A stretch of 64,000 nt of DNA from the NCBI GenBank assembly GCA_032173965.1, contig CM063287.1, forward strand, positions 5,523,859 to 5,587,858, given 5' to 3'. How positions within the stretch are numbered: the stretch's first letter is position 1; the number at the start of each line of letters is the position of its first letter. The position numbers and the translations under genes were made by a program. Shown piece after piece: positions 49,201 to 61,940 of this stretch. Under the pieces are notes generated by a model. The model did no database searches and was not told the origin of the DNA. It worked only from the letters and a program-made list of their open reading frames with translations. This stretch comes from Sitta carolinensis. Taxonomy: Eukaryota; Chordata; Aves; Passeriformes; Sittidae.

Positions 49201-52130
49201 GTCTCTGGGATGCCTGCTTGTTCCTTTAACGGAGAGATTCCAGTTCCTACCTTCAACCAGTGCATTTGTGCGTGGGCAGAGGTATAGCGAAGTGGTACAG
49301 TTGCTGACAAGGGAAGAGCTGTGACGGAGGTTGGAACAAGTTAGTGAAATAGAGAAGACTTGAAAGAAGACACTGAGCTTTTCTGGTGTGTTTTCATTTG
49401 TTTAAAAAAAAAAAAAAAAAAAAAAAAGGGTGGGAGTGGAGAAGAGCAGAGATCTACACAAAACGATAATCCATAATCCTGCCCCCATAAAAAGGGATCT
49501 CTTGACTGCCAGAGAGACCCATTTCTTTCTTCTGACCCCAAGGGTTCCGGCAGCAGCTGTGGGGCTGGAGCACATCAACCACCGGCCTGTGTAGCTGGTA
49601 TGGCTGTAGACTGAGTGCAGGTGCTTGGATTCCTCGTCATGGTGGCCTGGTGCTGAGGGAGCTGGGCTGGTGAGCTGTCCTGGTGGGATCTGCTGCAGGC
49701 ATCATGCTCCAGAGGGTGTCTGGCCTTGCAAAGCCACTGGCTGTCCTGTGATCTGCTCTCCAGGCTTTTAAATGGTGGAGTGCAGCACAGCTGTCCTGCT
49801 GCTAAGACAAGGAAGTTCATGGTACCAGCTTGGACCAGCAGGCAAATTGAATACAAAGCATATTAATATGACATTATTTCTTCCTGTGTCTTCAGCCTTC
49901 TCCTCTGCTTTATGAGTATGGCTACCTGAACCTAGCCACCACCTTCCTTTTCCTCTCCTGCTCTTGTAAAAGAAACAAATGCAAAATTAATCAGGTGAAA
50001 TCATTTCTATAACATCACTTCTGATGCTGATGAACTTCCTGAAGAAAGTTGGTATTAGTACCATGCAGGCCATGGAATGTAATGTTGTACGAGGACTGGT
50101 TTAAAAGGGTGTTTGATTTAAGGGGCAAGGATTTCCAGGAGTTAGGAGTATAAAGTTTTCTTGGAAGGTCAGCTCAAAAAAATATGATATCCCTGTGAAG
50201 TTCTCAGTTAAATCTGTAGGTAGCTTGTCACGAGGGTTTTCAGAAGATGACAGCTCACTGTTTGGAAAACCCTGGCCCATGTTTGTTTTGTCCCCCAAAA
50301 AGACTTCCCTGATGTCAGTGCCACAGCAGGATTCAGTGTATAGCCAGGGTTCAGCTTGCATTTGTGTCTGTGTGTGTCCATGGACATCCTTGGGAGCTGT
50401 AAAATGATAACTGTGAAATATCTGTGCTTCTCACTGGCTTTATAATCTACTTGATCATATCCCCTCTGTGGGTGTGCAGGTGGCAGAGGTGGGGTCAGGG
50501 ATAGAAGCACATGTACATGCTTTAGTCACAGTAATGGCAACAAAGTGATTCCACCTTTATGTTGGGAAGGTCCTTAAACCTCTCTCTAGCCTCTCCACTG
50601 ATCCATGGGGAAACAAGGCTGTGACCTGTAGAGTTTCCACTGACTGCAGGTTTGACAACACTACCTTAAGTGGATAATACGTTGTGACACAGTAGGATAA
50701 AATTCTGGCCCTAGTAATGACCAAGGATTTTGGTATTGGTTTTGGAAGTGTTTGAGGATTTCTGCTGTAGAAATTAGTGGAAAATTCCATGATGAAATGA
50801 TCTAGTTATTTCCTATCAAATAGGGTCTTCAGCAACATGGCTGTTCCAGAAAATGCTTTTCAAATTGAACATCTTGAGCTATTGACACCACAAAGAAATA
50901 CCTGCATACAATAGAATTACTTCCTGTCTATTTAACACTCATATGTAACAATGTGGGTGGGCCTGGTTATGTTGTTCTCCACCATAATGACAATTTATCC
51001 AAAGCAATTGGTTGCCTGGTCCGAATTTTGCAAAAATACCTGGTCTTTAAAACCTTTTGAGAAAGGGCAATATTTGCACCTGACATATCTACAAGTAACT
51101 TAGATCACGTTATTGATCGGTCCTGTATATGTCACTTTGCAGTGGGAGGATGAGATGGAGAGGCCAATCCATTACTGCAGCCATCTACCACTGGAAAGAA
51201 ATAGCACTAATGATACAGGTTTTCAATAGCTGATTTATATTATCCTGCAGTCAACAAGAACTCACGATTTTGTCACTGTACTGTTTAAAGGAGCACTCCA
51301 AACGCTGGCAGATCCCATATCTGACCCAGCTGCTGTGTTATGAGCTGAAGAAAACTGAACAAAACCCCAGCAGTCCTCCAGAGTATGGTCTGTACAATCT
51401 CTTTGCTCACTGAGCAAGGGGTCCTGTGAGCCCCAGTTCATAGGAGGCTCATTCTAGGCAGTGATTCCTGTTAAGATTCTCTTTAGTTCCACAAGCTGCT
51501 TCCCAGCATTGTGCTACCCAGAGGGGGAGCATGGAGTTACAGTTCTTTCTCTGGGCAAACATTGCACTTAGAATCTCAGTGACTAACTGCTAGTTTGGTG
51601 GTGATTAATGAGAAGTGTGTGCCAATGGCTGTAAATGAGAGGATGGTTCCCCTCTGTTCCTTCCAGTGCTATGAGTACCTTGGGCAGCACAGAGGAAGTG
51701 TGTGCAGATTGCAGCACGGAGCAGAGCTCCTGAGGGACAGAGCAGCAGCAGCGAGGAGCTGAGTTTGCTGGACAAAGCTTTTGATGAGCCATGCAAGAGC
51801 TGGCCTGGGCAGTCAGTGGGCACAGCCCCCTCCTCTCTTTGGGTCATGTTTGGACATGGCAACAGTCACATCAGCTCAGTGAGCCTGGGGTCTTGTTTTG
51901 GGAGTTCCTGGCAGCACAGGCATGAGGGAAAGGCTGTGTGCAGAGCAGCTGGGTGCTGAGGGGAGGGGAGATGGCGTGTAGTCCTCTGCATGCTCAGATG
52001 GGCTGACCTGCAGGGACAAGCACTGTGTGTTAGGACTTGTACACACCCTGTTTTCACACAAACATTTCATGTAGATTTGTAAATTGTGATAGCTGCCAAG
52101 CATATTTTACACAGTCACAGTCTAGTGACT
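49201..52130. other. Non-coding interval; poly-A run only
   Basis: No gene was recognised. A 24-A run is present at 49404-49427. The segment 49500-49850 is somewhat GC-richer but has no recognisable product. Confidence 0.5.
49404..49427. repeat. Poly-A run (24 A)
   Basis: Uninterrupted run of 24 adenines followed by GGGTGGGAG. Confidence 0.92.
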
Positions 52131-52280
52131 GAAGGATCCACTAATTAAGAAGCCTCTAATTAGGCTTTTAAATGATAAACTGTAATGGCTCTAGTGCAGC
52201 TGTTATAAACTATAGAGTAAATTATATCCAGTTGAAAGAGGCCTTAATTATGTAATTATATAACATACTCTAAAGACTTA
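52131..52280. promoter_or_regulatory. Candidate enhancer: cluster of TAATTA homeodomain sites
   Basis: Four exact TAATTA cores lie at 52142-52147, 52157-52162, 52245-52250 and 52253-52258. The first pair is spaced 15 bp and the second pair 8 bp. From base composition one such hexamer per about 1.5 kb is expected, so four in 117 bp is a real cluster. ATGATAAAC and TTATAAAC between them resemble Hox/Cdx-type sites. Function is inference. Confidence 0.3.
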
Positions 52281-55200
52281 GATAAAAGACTTTTTAGTAT
52301 CTGCAATTAAAAAAAAACAAGGGAGTAATAATAGAGCTCTTAAACCAATGAAAACAAGGATATTCAAAGTTAATCTGAAAAGCCGTGCTGGTGTTTTCTT
52401 TTATTCTTGTGGTGTTTTAATTTTTGGAAGGTTGGTTTTGTTCTTTTTTGTTTTCATGATGGATGAGATAAAGAAGTATTGTCAACCAGGAGTTTATGTG
52501 CCCTGCTTTCATTTTTCTTGCTTTTATAGGTCCATGTACAGCATTAATGATACTCAGCAAATTTTCTGTGGCTTCATTTTCATAGAAATCCCTAGCAAGA
52601 ACACACTTAACAGCCATCTTGTCTCCTTGCATTCTGATTTACAGAATGGTTGGTTATTACACAAGCTTTTTTGAAGCTAACAGGACCTCAAAAGTTGGTC
52701 ACATTTGGCCCTTGGAGACCATGTTTAGGCCACATCTAGCCTGCCTGTTGTTGGTGCAATGTTGGCAGCCGTTCTCCATGCTGGTCTTACCAAGTGGAGA
52801 AAAGGGTTGGATGTATCTGTGACAATTCAGCTAAGTGGAGATCACACTCGGGGCTTCTTTTTTTCAGGACTGCACTGAAGCTGAGGAGAGTGTAGCCCTT
52901 GCCCACACTGGGGCTGGGCCAGACTCCAGCCTGCCTAGCCTCTAGACCAGCACTCGCCCTAGCTCTGCCTGACAGTGCCTCCTTGGGAACCTCTGCAGCT
53001 CTGTCTCCAAACCTGCATCTCCTCTCAGCCTTTCTCACTTCCCCAGCCCTGTCTGCTGCCCTTGTTCACCATCCCCAATCACAGCTGGCACTGATGTGCT
53101 GCAGTGAGCAAATGCCTCTGTACAGAGAAAAGGAAAGCTGTCTCTGATGTGTCTGGTGGCTCTGCTCATCTTTGCCAGTTCTTTTTGTTTCTTCCATTAC
53201 TGCTCCTCAGGACAAGGGCTGTGCATTTTGTGTCTGTGAGCTGCAGAAGAAGTAGGCTGTGATGTGGGGAGAGCTTTGTTGCTACTGCTGTTCTTAGGGA
53301 CTGGTCCTCACAGCTGTAGGACCAAGCATCCCATCACAGGCAAACGAGTAGTGCTTTTTTGCTTATTCCAGCCACATTCAAGTATTTTTATCTGGAAATG
53401 CCACAGTGGAGGAAATAAGGAATACAGATCTCATAGTAAATTTTTATGGCTGATTAATTAGCCCAAAGAGTATTAAATTGTGCTAATGTAGTTTGCCTCT
53501 TCGATGCTGTCTTTTGACTTCAATGGAACTAAATACATGCTTAAAGTTAACTACATGCCTAAGTGCTGTGGTGAATCGGGGCCTAGGGCATTAATTAGAA
53601 CTTGGCTCAGATTTACTTTTAAGGCTTTTCCCACTCTTTTTTTTTTTTTTTTCCTTTTTTTTTACTCTTCAGTGCTCAACAGTTTAATTGGTATGCAGAT
53701 GTTCCCCTTTATTGCTGGCAGAGGCCTCTGTCACTGTTCTGAAGGTACTCAAACTTCAAGGCTGGTACAGTGGGCAGGAAGAAACCCCTCCTGAGGGCTT
53801 TCAGGCTTTGTGGGAAATAATGATATATGAGACAGGGATTCCTTTGGAACCTGAAGGGAACATGACAGACAGAATAATATGGGAGGAAAACATTGTCTTC
53901 ACAATTGAGACTGATGGTCTCATCTTGTCTCCTTGTTATTGTTACCAACCAAGACTGAGATGAGCTTTCTTATGAAGAACTTCATTTTGTGGCAGGTTCT
54001 GTATGTTGGGCACACTGCGCTCAGTGGTAGCTTTCCATCCAAAGTACAGATATTGACAGGCTCTGAGGAACCCTTTGAGGTGGTGGTTTAGCTTAAAACC
54101 TAAAATTCCTTCCAGCATTGAGATGCATTTTGCCAGGAATGACAGTTGCAATTGGATAATCTTTTACCATTTGTCTGCCTATGTGAAGAGTTGTTGGTCA
54201 CAGGAGTGTCAGCTTTATGAATCAGATTTTCTCACACTTTTATTAATTTTACTTTCCAGTGGTTAGTGCATGTTTGCAAGAGACAATTGATTTGTACGGA
54301 TCTGTGTAGGATGGAGCAAAGCTGAAACTAAAACACGAATGCAAGCTGACAGCAATGCAATAGCTCTAATTGACAGACACCAAAGGCACTATTTAAAGCA
54401 ACATCTCCTCTCATGTTTAGGTTAAAAATGACCCTCAATTTGTCTTCAAGTTGCCATGTCCAAAAAGAAATGTTTTTATGTATACTCATTTCAAATGGAT
54501 TGGCCAAAATATCAAGTGCTCATTTTCTCTACTTTTATTTTCAAGATAGATGATTCAAACTGCTCTTATGCTAGGTACTGGAAGATGGCTGTTTCTTAAC
54601 TCCTCCAGAGTAAAAGCTGTCTTTCAGGGTATGCTTTGCACATGTGAGATTTATGTTAGTATTTTTTGGCACCCACAGCTTGCATTCCAGCTAATGGGAG
54701 GTAGAAGGACTAATACACGTACTGTATGTTGTGGGTGCAAAAATGCAAATAGAAACCTGTGGAAAGGGCTAGGAAAATGTATCTTCTTGGATGTGAACAG
54801 GGCAGGTTAGGAAACATCATCTTCCTTTTACAATTGTCTGTTACTCTTTACATTTCTGGAGAACTGGGTTCTTGCTGTTAATCTTACAAAAATAGATGAT
54901 GTGGTGAAGCCTCAGGCATGAATAAAATTGGATGTTAATCTTAAAGCAGATTTTTTACAGCTATGCACTCAGAGCAGTGAATCCAAATGAATTTGGAAAT
55001 TCTGTGTTTTTTTACTTATTTAGATCAAAATGCCGTGGGGAAAAAGGTCAGTGGCACAGGTACATATTGTAACATTTGGGGCTTCTGAAAGTCGAGCAGG
55101 TAAGCATAGCAAACATTAGACATCTGACTTGACACAAATAATAGGCAAAGCTGAAAAAAGCCTGCTGACAAGAGGAGTGGGGTGTTGGTGGGTGACTTGC

Positions 55201-56441
55201 TGCAGTTTTTGAGCTGTTAAGTGTAGGTTTTTTAGCATTTTCATTATTTAAAAGTGGAGTGGTAGTTTCTTCACTCCTGAAAGTTACTAATTTACTCTGA
55301 AATACAGGGTAAGCCACAATGATTTAACAGATTTGTAATGTGCGTTAGAGTGACTTTAAGTAAGATACCCTCCTCCTCTCTAAGCTTCCTACTGTCTCAG
55401 CTCTGCCCTCACTCCTTTCTCTGTGTACATCTGTGCCAAAATGCAAAGCAAGGGTTGCCCCATGTGTGACTTTCATCTGTGTCCTGTGTTAGCTGCAGTG
55501 CCTGGATGCCTGTGACCACTGGTGCTTGTGCACTCACTGCCAGTGTTCAGAAAGACTGACAGTAACAGGTTGAGCTAGCTATGTCTGGGTATTGGGAATA
55601 GCAGCTGAGGCTGTGGAGTGGTTCAAAAGCTGCTGCTCTGCAGGTTCTGTTGCAGGGGGGCAGCCCTTTCTTGGAGGAGCCCTGACATGCAGAGCCTGCC
55701 TTTTGCCCAATGCATGGGAAGTGCCTGTTGGAGCATGGCCAAGGACTTTGATGAAGGATATTCCTGGGATACCAGCAGTGTTAATTGATCTGTGGTCCTC
55801 TGTGTCTGATTCAGAGAAAGCAGCTGAGTTGTGTTCCCAAGGGGCTGTCCAAGAAGGCAGGCAGTAGCCTGCAGGGATGGAAGGTGCTCAGGACATTTTC
55901 TTGTGTTGTCAAGCTGAGAAGGTCTCAGCTGTGTCCTGCCCACAGCTGTGCTGAGTAGCCATGCCTATCACAGGATGCTTCAGCTGCAGGCCTTTTGCAT
56001 GGATGATATTTAAATCTGATGGAGCCTTGCTGAGAAGGAGCTGGCCCTTGGCTTACTCAAAAAGATCTCTAGTGGTTTGTGGTGAGGAATTGGGACCTGG
56101 GGCTGAAGCCACAACCACCAGGACCAAACCACAGAATTTACACGCCTGCCAAGGCCTGCCTGTTTGCCTTCCCTCATGAAAGTCTGTGATCACACAGCTT
56201 TTGCACTTCTGTCTGCTCCAGTAATTATTGGTGGAAGGAAGAATCTGTTCTGTTCAATATAGCAATGATGTCCAGCTCAGTTTAATTTTATTAGCTGCTG
56301 TTGCTGCTATTCAGTGCATCCATAGATTTGTTTAATATCAATAATCAAGGTAGAAATCCTTGAATAGAAAGCTAGGTGGAAATGCTGAGTTTCTGAAGGA
56401 CTCCAGGATTTGTTTTGCTCTTCTTTGTTTCCCTGTTCTAG
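52281..56441. other. Non-coding interval, no gene identified
   Basis: Nothing coding was recognised. A long interrupted T-run (53637-53663) is present. The 52680-53140 part is moderately GC-rich with an unrecognised 83-codon frame. Confidence 0.5.
53637..53663. repeat. Poly-T run with CC interruption
   Basis: Sixteen T, CC, then nine T. Confidence 0.9.
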
Positions 56442-56509
56442 GAGGTGTGAAGAATACTTGTCCATTCGTAACCGAAACTATTCAAGATGCACGGGCCTGA
56501 AAGGGCACT
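56442..56509 (+). other. Possible exon A of a plus-strand (non-coding?) transcript
   Basis: This 68-bp segment is preceded by a strong acceptor (TTTGTTTCCCTGTTCTAG) and followed by a strong donor (GGCACT then GTAAGT). It carries several CpGs in a CpG-poor neighbourhood. One frame is open across it, but if joined to the next exon-like segment (56660-56702) that frame stops at the junction, so a non-coding transcript is more likely. Confidence 0.3.
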
Positions 56510-56659
56510 GTAAGTTTCTCTTGCTCTCTGGTGTAGTAAAGATCTTGTCTTCTAGCAAACATTATGAATGAAAGCTTTTGTAACAAGGAGAGATGGTAAG
56601 TTTGTGTAATCAGTTGCTATTTGGAAGAATATTTTGATGTGAAACTTTTCTTTTTCCAG

Positions 56660-56702
56660 AGGCTTGAGCCAACTGCTTTTGATCTGGGAGCCTACAGAAT
56701 GG
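56660..56702 (+). other. Possible exon B of the same transcript
   Basis: This 43-bp segment has acceptor TTTTCTTTTTCCAG and donor AATGG then GTAAGTGC, 150 bp downstream of the previous exon-like segment. The two pairs of strong sites in one orientation so close together are the best plus-strand splicing evidence in the desert. Confidence 0.3.
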
Positions 56703-59700
56703 GTAAGTGCAGCTGTATTGTGCTGGGTAGATGTCACCTCAGGGATTTGTGCATGGATCTCTCCTTGGCCTGGACTGGAGAAGGGCAAGAGTTTGTTCAC
56801 TTTCACTTTCTGTCACTGAGAAAAATGAATGCTGTTCTATATAAGCTATAATTTCTTCCCAAGTAGATGATGACTAAAGAAGGCCTGAACTGAGTATAGA
56901 TAATCTTATATTTACTTGAAATGAATGTAGCTCATAAGTCTTATTTTAGCACCAATCTGGAACACTACTGTGAGCAGATTTATGTCTGCCTCTTCCCTAC
57001 CTTGGCATTCTGGCATTTATGCACTCACTGTACTGGTAGTGAACATTCTTGCAGTGATACTTGGGAGTCTAATGGAGCCCAAGTGTCTGAAAGGTGGGTA
57101 GGTAAAAGGTAGATACTTTGAGATCCAAATCTCTTCCTTTTGTGGGCTCTTATTTTAGTTCTTAAATATAGTTTCATTCTTCTGATACTAAGAGTCAGCA
57201 CTGATTTCAGTATGTGAATCATCAGGAGAGTTATTAACTATTTTCTAGTTGCATGGTCCTTTGTTGCAGCATTGAAAATGTCTAACTTCAACCATGTGTT
57301 TTTAGATGAGATACTTACAGGAACCCTTTTCTGTGATTATAGAAGAGCAGATTTAATCTGGAAGTCATTGAAAGAAATGAATAAAGAACTTCCTTGATGT
57401 GATTTTTGGAGTTACTTGCTGGAATTGAATTGCATAGTTTTGGGTATTGGACATAAGGGCACTTGAAAGCTTAAAGAAGCTTAAATGTAGATGATAATGA
57501 AAACGTTATTGGTATTTATAGGTCAGTTGATAATGTTAACATATTAAAGTGATATGAAATATCTCCTTGATTTCATGGACAGTGCCTTACTCTATATAGT
57601 TTATTGTAATAACATGATCCTTGATTTACATTGGTGATAAATTTAGCATTATAAATTTTTTTTTAGTAATCCAGTTGCTCTGAAATGCCATATCAAAAGT
57701 ATGTTTATTACAAAACATATACAGTTACTGTCTGCCAGTGTTATCTCTATGAAAGAAACCTAAGTCAATAAAGCACATTTGGAAAAAAACATGCCAAGCA
57801 GAGGTGGTTTTTTGTTTGTTTTCTTTTGTTAGACTTTTTGAGAACATTCATTAAAAATTGGAGATGTGGTCTTTCAATTAAATTTCTATCACCCAGATTA
57901 TATGCAAATTGCAGGATTCTTCAAGCATAAAGTCATGTGCCACGAGTACTGATATTAGTGTTTCTTTTAATAAAAATAACTTTGGAATAGGTACCTTTTT
58001 TGATGAATTGCCTTCCTTGTCATTTATTACTGTGTAAAATCTTTGTAAAACGACAGTAACTGGAAGGAAGGTAAATACTGGCAGTGTTTCTTCGAACTGG
58101 GGTTGGCAGAGGTCTGCCTTTCTGGAAAAGAAATGCTGATTTTGGCTCTTTATTTTGTCCTGGCGTTTTTATGCTGTTGTATACTGGAAGAAAAGAAGAA
58201 AAGTGAGCACTTTTATTATACATGAGCTATGCGTTCCCTTTGGACCAGACTTGGTGAGTCTCTGCTCTGACACGTATTTTGAGGTTACTTTATCCTGAGG
58301 GACTTTATACACAAAATCTCAGAACATATTCTTCCAATAAGATTTCACATAGTTTGATAAATGTTTGGATAAATTGCATACCATCTTATCAAAGCAGACA
58401 ATAGTTCTTTCTTGAGGAACTGAGCTTAAGTGAAATGCTCATTTATGTTGGTGGAATAATAATTAAGAGTACAAGATCCAAATCAGTGCTTTGTCATTCT
58501 GTTGCAGAAGTAGGCTGAATCAAGCCTCTGTCAAGAACCACTGCGGAAATACTGAATTAACATACCCAAGACCGGCACATCAGGAGGATAGCCTTCCACC
58601 AAGAATAGTGTGGAGATAAACCTTGTTCACAGAAGCTCTGGAAACATCATGAGCCTCAGACAGACACAGCACATCCTCAGAAGGCAGAGATGTTGCTGCT
58701 CTCTGAGCACTGCACACTCTGTATTCATGACTGATGGAAATAACTGGGGGGAGCTTGGTGGTATGGGACAGTCAGCAGCTCTAATAGGGTGGCTTATCAC
58801 TTTCTTGTGGAGCCAGTACAGATTCTGTTGTTTTTTGCACCTGAAAATCTAGTATAATATTAATTATGTTGTCATTAGGTTTCATTATTGAAGCTCCATA
58901 AAACAAAAAAAAGAAGAAAGGTTCTACAGTCATGCTAAAACTTGGTATGTCATTTATATGAAGGGGGTGAACAGAGATCAGTAGCTATGAAACACTGCTT
59001 TTCCAGAAATATGAAATATTTAGGTAAAATATCTAGGTAAAATCTAACAGAAATTTGATCACTGCCTGATAAAATAGTGCCTCTTCCCTTCTAAATAGTT
59101 TTGATTATTTCCTTAATGCAGGACCTGCACCTTCACCTTCCCAGGCAGCTACAGTGGATCTGCTCACCAATGGAATTTGTCCCACTGGATTCCGTTTTTT
59201 TTTCTGTGCAGTTAAGTGAAAAGTGTGTGTCTTTTGAAGAATCAGCAACTGAAAGAAATATTGATGACTGCCAGGGAATCTACAGAAAAAGATAAGAAAA
59301 TTACTTTACTACAAAACTCAAGAAAAAGGGGCTTTGTTAACTCTTTCTTGTAGGTTGTATGTATTAATAGTAACAGGTAAAGTTTTGTATTTTTTCAGAG
59401 AAATACACAAGGCCTTGAATTTTATTGTTTTAATTGCAGCTGACAGAATGAATTAAGTGGAAAATCACACACAGTACTCTGATTGTCTAATTCTCTATAT
59501 GTGAGACTTTAGGAACAGCTTGTTATTATAAAAGAATACACTAACCAGAAATTACAGAATCATGTAATTGCTAGGCTGAGGGGCAGTTTGGGGAAAGCTG
59601 ATACTTGTTTATAAATTATTAAATAAAAGCACAATAATATGAGGATCATCTCTCACTGCCTCCACGCTTCATACATTACTCATCTTCCTAAATTTCATGA

Positions 59701-60420
59701 TTTTTGTACTCCCTTAGTACACTGCTGCTTATAACCAGTGCAGGCATCAAAGCACCCACATCCAGGAAAGGCGATGCCTGTGCATTTGTTATGATGACAG
59801 TTTTGGTTATGGGACTCATCAAAGATTATGAACTTTCAGTTCAAGGAAAGGAATCTTGACTCAAGTTTTAAAGGTTATTTTCAGTACCTGAAATACACCT
59901 GAGCATCTGGGACTGTTCAGATGGCTGAAACTGGCTAGTGTTTCCACTTGACTATGTACCTTTAGAGATGTACAGTGAGCCAGTATCCTAAATAGAAGAC
60001 TTAAGAGTAATTTTGGCATTAAATTTCAAGAGTTCTCAAAAAACAATTGGTTATGTAATTCCCATCAGTTTTGATAAGAATCAGGTAACTTCTGGTTATC
60101 TCAAGTGGTTCTCACTGCTCACTTGTGCCTTATTACGGTGGGAAACAATCACTTACAATACACAGAGAGGAGGTAGGTGGTGATTGGACTCATCAAGAAG
60201 GTAGGGCAGTACTTCGTTCTCAGTGTTTTTGGCTGTTTCAGCTCTCCTGGAGGATGGAGCTGCCATTTGCTCCTTTAGCACAAATTTGAGAGCTTTCTTC
60301 TAGGAAAGCAAGGTCTATGTAAAAGGACATAGAAGCAGTTCTTTGTGCCTTGTAACAAGGGGTTGGTTGGGTAATGTCTGGCCTTACAACTGAGATGCCT
60401 GTCTTATAGACTGAGAGGCC
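56703..60420. other. Non-coding interval, no gene identified
   Basis: AT-rich, CpG-poor. No recognised gene or CR1 copy. An additional octamer ATGCAAAT lies near 57900. Confidence 0.5.
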
Positions 60421-60516
60421 CTGGTGATCTGCAGCAGAGAGTCTGTGGATGGGAAGGTGTGCCAGCACCTGGTGATCTGCAGCAGAGAGTCTGTGGATGG
60501 GAAGGTGTGCCACCAC
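60421..60516. repeat. Direct tandem duplication, 2 x 48 bp
   Basis: Copy 1 (60421-60468) and copy 2 (60469-60516) are 48 bp each and differ at one base (CCAGCAC versus CCACCAC at the 3' ends). This is a recent duplication. The unit is a multiple of three, so the overlapping minus-strand frame stays open. Confidence 0.93.
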
Positions 60517-60690
60517 CTGGGGGGTTGGCACTGCTGGACTCATCTTTGGACTTGCTGAGATGCTATATACAATGACATTTGTGCTGTACAAAGAAACCCC
60601 ACTATTAAACCCCTTAAGCACTGTTTATGCAACTTTACAATGGAAGAGGCTTGATTTTATGGCTTCATCTGCAGGCTTGTTGAAACTTAC

Positions 60691-60882
60691 CTGTCCACGC
60701 TGAAATGGTGTGAAGATTAAATCACTAATCCTAGTTACCAGCGTTAGACTGTTGCACAGAAGGTGCCTGAGAGGTGGAACTGGGCAGAGTTCAGCTTTGC
60801 ACAGCTCTTCCCAAGAGTTATTTGGTATCCCTGTCACTGTTTCTTGAAGTCCAGAAATGTTTTCCCCAAATAACCTATTTTT
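60691..60882 (-). other. Possible 192-nt coding exon, minus strand
   Basis: On the minus strand, acceptor TTCCCTTGCAG ends at 60883 and a very strong donor (GGACAG then GTAAGTTT) begins at 60690. The segment between is 192 nt, starts and ends on codon boundaries of one frame, and that frame is open for all 64 codons (ends THE-like ...TPFQRGQ; includes NSWEELCKAELCPVP). I do not recognise the peptide. It is on the strand expected for ZNF365, but it does not resemble the zinc-finger or coiled-coil parts of that protein that I know. It could be a lineage-specific exon, a non-coding exon or chance. Confidence 0.25.
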
Positions 60883-61789
60883 CTGCAAGGGAACACAGCT
60901 GCATTTATCAAAGCTCTTGCCTTTTACAGTAACTCTGGTTTGTATAGTTTCTTCTCTCTATGTATGATGTCTGCATAAGTACCAACAGTCATAATGAAAA
61001 ACATAGTTTTGTTACAGGAATTTTTAACTGGTTTTCAGTAGTTTAGAAAACACTGGAGCTACTTTTAATGAATGAAAAAAATCAAAACAAAGCAGCTTTG
61101 AAAATGTTGGTACACTTCAGCAAATAAATCTTTGGTTTTAACCCTGCTCTATTATTCTTTCTCTGATACTAAAACCAATATAAAGCATTATCAATTCCAA
61201 CAGCTTTTTGAGCTCAACAGAAGGTACCATATGGCTTTCACCCCACTGTCCCCTGCACTGGGGGCTAAATCTTGGCTGTGCTCTTGTGCAGCCTTTGGCT
61301 GAGTGTTCTGAGACAACTTCTATTCAGCACTTGTGTGCAGTGTTAAAGCTGTCTTGACGACATGGGAAGTTTCCTGGATTGAATTCTCAATCACAAAACT
61401 CATATGGGAAGCATTCAAAATGTAAGACCTTTCAAACCCATGTAAGTTCAGAGCATATAAAGATAAGAGCACAGTATTGCCAAGAAATGTGTCTTGTTGA
61501 GGCCCACAATTAACTTTATCAAAAGAAGGAATCTTATTTTTGCCTGCTGCAGATAGAGGTTGCATCTCAAAGCAGCCTAAAGTTAGAGATGGCATCTGGT
61601 TCAGATCACGATATGATGAAAGATTCAGGTTAATTAGTATTTATTCTTAGTTGATAGTTATTCCTTTTGGCTTGAGCTAACAAGCAGGAGTTGGAGTCCC
61701 ACAAAGTTGCATCTCCTGGAGAAAATGTATTTAAGGATGGGAATGTTGGTAAGGAGGTCTGGCCATTGCCTTGGGTTCTGATAGCCTGA
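60883..61789. other. Non-coding, nothing identified
   Basis: AT-rich sequence without recognised gene, RNA or repeat. Confidence 0.5.
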
Positions 61790-61940
61790 GGGAGGCTGCC
61801 TGAGGGCGGGCTCAGTGCCGGCAGGGCGGGTTGGATGAGCACGGGCTCATCCCACGGGCCATGGACAGGGCGGTGCCCTGGGTCCCTGCCACACACCTCC
61901 TGCCTGCAGCCGGCTGCCCTCATGGTGGTTTTTGGCCTCA
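61790..61940. other. Short GC-rich segment with hairpins
   Basis: About 150 bp of clearly raised GC with several CpGs. It contains an inverted repeat with 8-bp arms (GGATGAGC, loop ACGG, GCTCATCC; 61833-61852) and a smaller CAGGGC/GCCCTG stem downstream. No recognised coding content. It lies about 600 bp left of the minisatellite. Confidence 0.5.

Noticed and set aside
57319..57357. 39-nt minus-strand segment with acceptor and strong donor
   Set aside because: Very short, AT-rich and with a stop in one frame. One of several such pairs expected by chance on either strand.
59553..59600. Sequence resembling the CR1 3' end (ACAGAATCATGTAATTG)
   Set aside because: The similarity stops after about 25 bp and the diagnostic GGAAGGGACC block is missing. 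Too little to call an element.
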